Shown in pieces: positions 6,292 through 8,248 of a DNA stretch of 8,248 nucleotides (its first letter is position 1; each line of letters begins with the position of its first letter). Location of the stretch: assembly GCA_041623475.1 (NCBI GenBank), contig JBFJWU010000134.1, positions 1 through 8,248 of the forward strand, written 5' to 3'. The DNA is from JBFJWU01 sp041623475 [NCBI: bacterium]. Its GTDB lineage: Bacteria; J088. The notes beneath the pieces were generated by a model. The model ran no database searches and was not told where the DNA came from. It was given only the letters and a program-made list of their open reading frames with translations. The translations under genes and the position numbers were made by a program.

Positions 6292-6571
6292 AAGGTCTGA
6301 ATTAAGTCATACAAGGTAGCACATTCCCATCGGATCGATCCATCCGAAATCCCGTCTTGACGGTGACGCATTTCAGACCAGGTTGTGCCGGTCCAGCTCA
6401 ATTGTTGGGTCGAAGTCCCGCGCCCGTTCCGGTAGACTGAGGGGAACGGGCGTGATTCAAAAGCCAGGGCATGCGATATCAATCGTTTCTTGTGCCGGCA
6501 CGCCGGATGACAACTAAAGTTTGCGCCGTCGGATTCGATCGCGCGCACCAACAGAATGTAAAGAGCCAGAT
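6292..6571. other. Divergent intergenic region between tRNA-Leu and the RNase R-like gene
   Basis: This is a 280-base stretch without a supported gene. It must hold the tRNA-Leu promoter (- strand) and the exoribonuclease promoter (+ strand). Visible items are the palindrome GGATCGATCC (6332-6341), an isolated TTGACG (6357-6362) without a matching -10, a 10-bp inverted repeat (6421-6452), and the palindrome GTGCCGGCAC (6492-6501). A weak TTGTGC (6490-6495) and TAAAGT (6515-6520) pair has a 19-base spacer. A 22-codon ORF (ATG 6507, TGA 6573-6575) overlaps the exoribonuclease TTG but has no clear ribosome site. Confidence 0.6.
6421..6452. repeat. Perfect 10-bp inverted repeat with a -10-like box in the loop
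   Basis: CGCCCGTTCC (6421-6430) and GGAACGGGCG (6443-6452) are exact inverted copies separated by 12 bases. The loop holds TAGACT (6433-6438), the same hexamer as the -10 candidate before the TatT-like gene. A poor -35 (TCGAAG, 6410-6415) stands 17 bases upstream. No U-tract follows on either strand, so an intrinsic terminator is unlikely. An operator over the exoribonuclease promoter or a leader stem-loop is more plausible. Confidence 0.55.
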
Positions 6572-8248
6572 TTGAGCGAAGCAAGCCAGAAAAGCCGCCA
6601 GCGTGTACGCGGGCAGGTCGAGGTCCTGCCCGACGGCAATGCCTTTTTGCGGGTCCCGGGACCCAGCGGTCGCATCGAGGATATCCGAATTTCGGCCCGC
6701 AAATTGCCAGGGCACGTCATTCACGGTGACTGGATCGATGTTGACCTGACGATGGCACAGGATGGATCCAGTCGAGCCACGAAAACCCGTGTCAATTCAG
6801 TGATCCGGCGCGATCCGGCCGAGTTCGAGGGCGTGCTGGAGCAGGATGGCAGGAATTTGTTCGCTGTCCCGGATGACCCGCTCGCGCGCCGCCGAATCCT
6901 GATTCGGAATCGCGAGTTTGACGGGGTCGGCGACGGGGCCCGTGTCCGGTTCCGGATCAAGGGCCTGGACCGCAAGGATCCCCGCCCCGTGGCCGACGTT
7001 ATCGAACTGCTCAGTGAAGGTTCAGTGCTGGACAACGTCCTGAACAATGTAATCAAAGACCTGGACATCAGTGACGGATTCCCGGACCCCGTTGTCGAGG
7101 AAATGGCGCAGTTAGCGGGCGCTGTATTTGAAGACGATGACCCCAGTGACGTTGTTGACTTGCGGTCACGGCCGCTGGTCACAATCGATGGCCAGAATGC
7201 CCGGGACTATGACGATGCGGTCTGGGTCGAACAGACTGCAGACGGTTTCGAAGCGATTGTCGCGATTGCCGATGTCTCGCGTTATGTCAGTGAAGGCACG
7301 AAAGTTGACACGGAAGCGTCACGGCGTGGAACCAGTGTCTACTTTCCCAGTGTCGTTTATCCCATGCTGCCCGAGCATTTGAGCAACGACCTGTGCAGTC
7401 TGGTCCCGGGTCAGGACCGGCCCGCATTGGCGGTGCGCTTGACATTTGACCGTGACGGGTTGCGAACCGATGCCCATATCTTTCGGGCCTGGATTCACAG
7501 TGCCGCCCGGCTGACCTATTTCCAGGTCAATTCATTCCTCGAAGACGGCGAATCGGATGCTGTCAAGGGCGCCGGCAGCCGTGTCAAAAAGATGCTGCAG
7601 GCGCTGCACGAGCTGGCCGAGCTGCGGATCAAGGCGCGACAGGGCAGGGGTGCGCTGGATTTCGACCTGCCCGAGCCGGAGTTCGTAATCGGACTCAGCG
7701 GTGAAGTCAGCGAAATCCTGCACGTTCAAAGACGAATTGCCCACCGTGCAATCGAGGAAATGATGATCGCGGCCAATGAGGCCGTCGCCGAGACGCTGTC
7801 CGAGGCCGACCTGCCAATCATGTATCGCTGCCATCCCGCACCACCTCCGGACAAGTACGAATTCTTCCAGAAGTTTACGCATCACCTGGGACTGACGTCG
7901 CCTAACCGGCCATCGCCAGAAGGTTTCCAGCGGATATCCACCAGTGCTGCCGGGACACCATTTGAGCGGGTCGTTAATGTCCTGGTCCTGCGGACGATGT
8001 CGATGGCCCAATACCAGATGGATAACAACGGCCATTTCGGATTGTCATTGGACAATTATTGCCATTTCACGAGCCCGATCCGGCGCTATCCTGACCTGTT
8101 TACGCACCGTTGGGCGCTGCATTTCCTGGCACGGGGCACGGTCAGCAGCAGTCAGGCAGAAAAAGTCCGCAAGCGTGGCGAAGAACTGTGCAAGTATCTG
8201 ACCGACCGGGAACGTGCGGCAGAAGCCGCTGAACGGACCTATATCAAG
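6572..8248 (+). CDS. rnr: RNase R/RNase II-family 3'-5' exoribonuclease, lacking the N-terminal HTH (partial, runs off the window)
   Basis: 559 codons are present and the frame is open to the last base. The protein starts directly with a cold-shock/OB domain (about 11-60; RVRGQVEVLPDGNAFLRV), a second OB-like region (about 80-150), then the RNB catalytic domain. The catalytic aspartates are intact in TIDGQNARDYDDAV: D206, D212, D214 and D215. They match E. coli RNase R D272-D281 with an offset of 66. The late RNB motif HFTSPIRRYPDL begins at H498. The C-terminal S1 domain and tail would lie outside the window. The enzyme degrades structured RNA 3' to 5' in rRNA, tRNA and mRNA turnover. The start is TTG 6572 with a weak AAAGAG at 6560-6565; an in-frame TAA at 6515-6517 leaves only TTG 6521 as an alternative. 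Either way the roughly 70-residue N-terminal helix-turn-helix domain of E. coli RNase R is absent. The family is sure; RNase R rather than another RNB member is likely. Confidence 0.9.
   Translation, partial: MSEASQKSRQRVRGQVEVLPDGNAFLRVPGPSGRIEDIRISARKLPGHVIHGDWIDVDLTMAQDGSSRATKTRVNSVIRRDPAEFEGVLEQDGRNLFAVPDDPLARRRILIRNREFDGVGDGARVRFRIKGLDRKDPRPVADVIELLSEGSVLDNVLNNVIKDLDISDGFPDPVVEEMAQLAGAVFEDDDPSDVVDLRSRPLVTIDGQNARDYDDAVWVEQTADGFEAIVAIADVSRYVSEGTKVDTEASRRGTSVYFPSVVYPMLPEHLSNDLCSLVPGQDRPALAVRLTFDRDGLRTDAHIFRAWIHSAARLTYFQVNSFLEDGESDAVKGAGSRVKKMLQALHELAELRIKARQGRGALDFDLPEPEFVIGLSGEVSEILHVQRRIAHRAIEEMMIAANEAVAETLSEADLPIMYRCHPAPPPDKYEFFQKFTHHLGLTSPNRPSPEGFQRISTSAAGTPFERVVNVLVLRTMSMAQYQMDNNGHFGLSLDNYCHFTSPIRRYPDLFTHRWALHFLARGTVSSSQAEKVRKRGEELCKYLTDRERAAEAAERTYIK

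Noticed and set aside
6402-6420. A T-arm-like string (GGGTCGAAGTCCC) suggesting a tRNA remnant
   Set aside because: No acceptor, anticodon or D-arm partner can be placed around it, and the 10-bp inverted repeat explains the adjacent bases better.

Overview
The window is about 8.2 kb of GC-rich (roughly 58-60% by eye) bacterial chromosome. It carries an ordinary set of housekeeping genes beside a small accessory cluster. The protein styles of RsmD, CoaD and RNase R, a type II tRNA-Leu(CAG) without an encoded CCA, and heavy use of CTG for leucine fit a proteobacterium, most likely an environmental gammaproteobacterium. That assignment is inference; nothing in the window fixes the taxon. I see no insertion sequence, integrase, CRISPR array or phage gene.

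Left part (1-3775, all + strand). The 3' end of an unidentified gene (1-96) overlaps the start of a ferritin-like di-iron protein (96-1268) in a TAATG junction. After a 48-base gap with a good promoter candidate come three tightly spaced genes. They are a Tat-exported helical-repeat protein resembling TatT (1317-2246), a crotonase resembling methylmalonyl-CoA decarboxylase (2270-3052), and a TauE/SafE-type membrane exporter (3056-3775). Spacings of 23 and 3 bases suggest one transcript. Their joint function is unknown.

Middle (3822-6163). rsmD (16S rRNA G966 methyltransferase, + strand) converges with coaD (phosphopantetheine adenylyltransferase, - strand) across 26 bases. Upstream of coaD on the same strand lies a PLP-dependent trans-sulfuration enzyme resembling cystathionine gamma-synthase. 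coaD has its own near-consensus promoter (TTGACA, 18 bases, TAGCCT) in the 63-base gap.

Right part (6164-8248). tRNA-Leu(CAG) on the - strand is followed, across a 280-base divergent intergenic region, by an RNase R-family exoribonuclease on the + strand that runs off the window. This nuclease starts at TTG and lacks the N-terminal helix-turn-helix domain of E. coli RNase R. The divergent region holds a perfect 10-bp inverted repeat whose loop contains a TAGACT -10-like box.

Two promoter candidates (TatT-like gene and coaD) place the -10 box only 8-10 bases before the start codon, with no Shine-Dalgarno sequence. This suggests leaderless or nearly leaderless transcripts. No convincing intrinsic terminator with a U-tract was found. 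I did not find a clearly new defence or mobile system; the most unusual parts are the TatT-like/crotonase/TauE cluster, the di-iron protein and the rnr upstream region.
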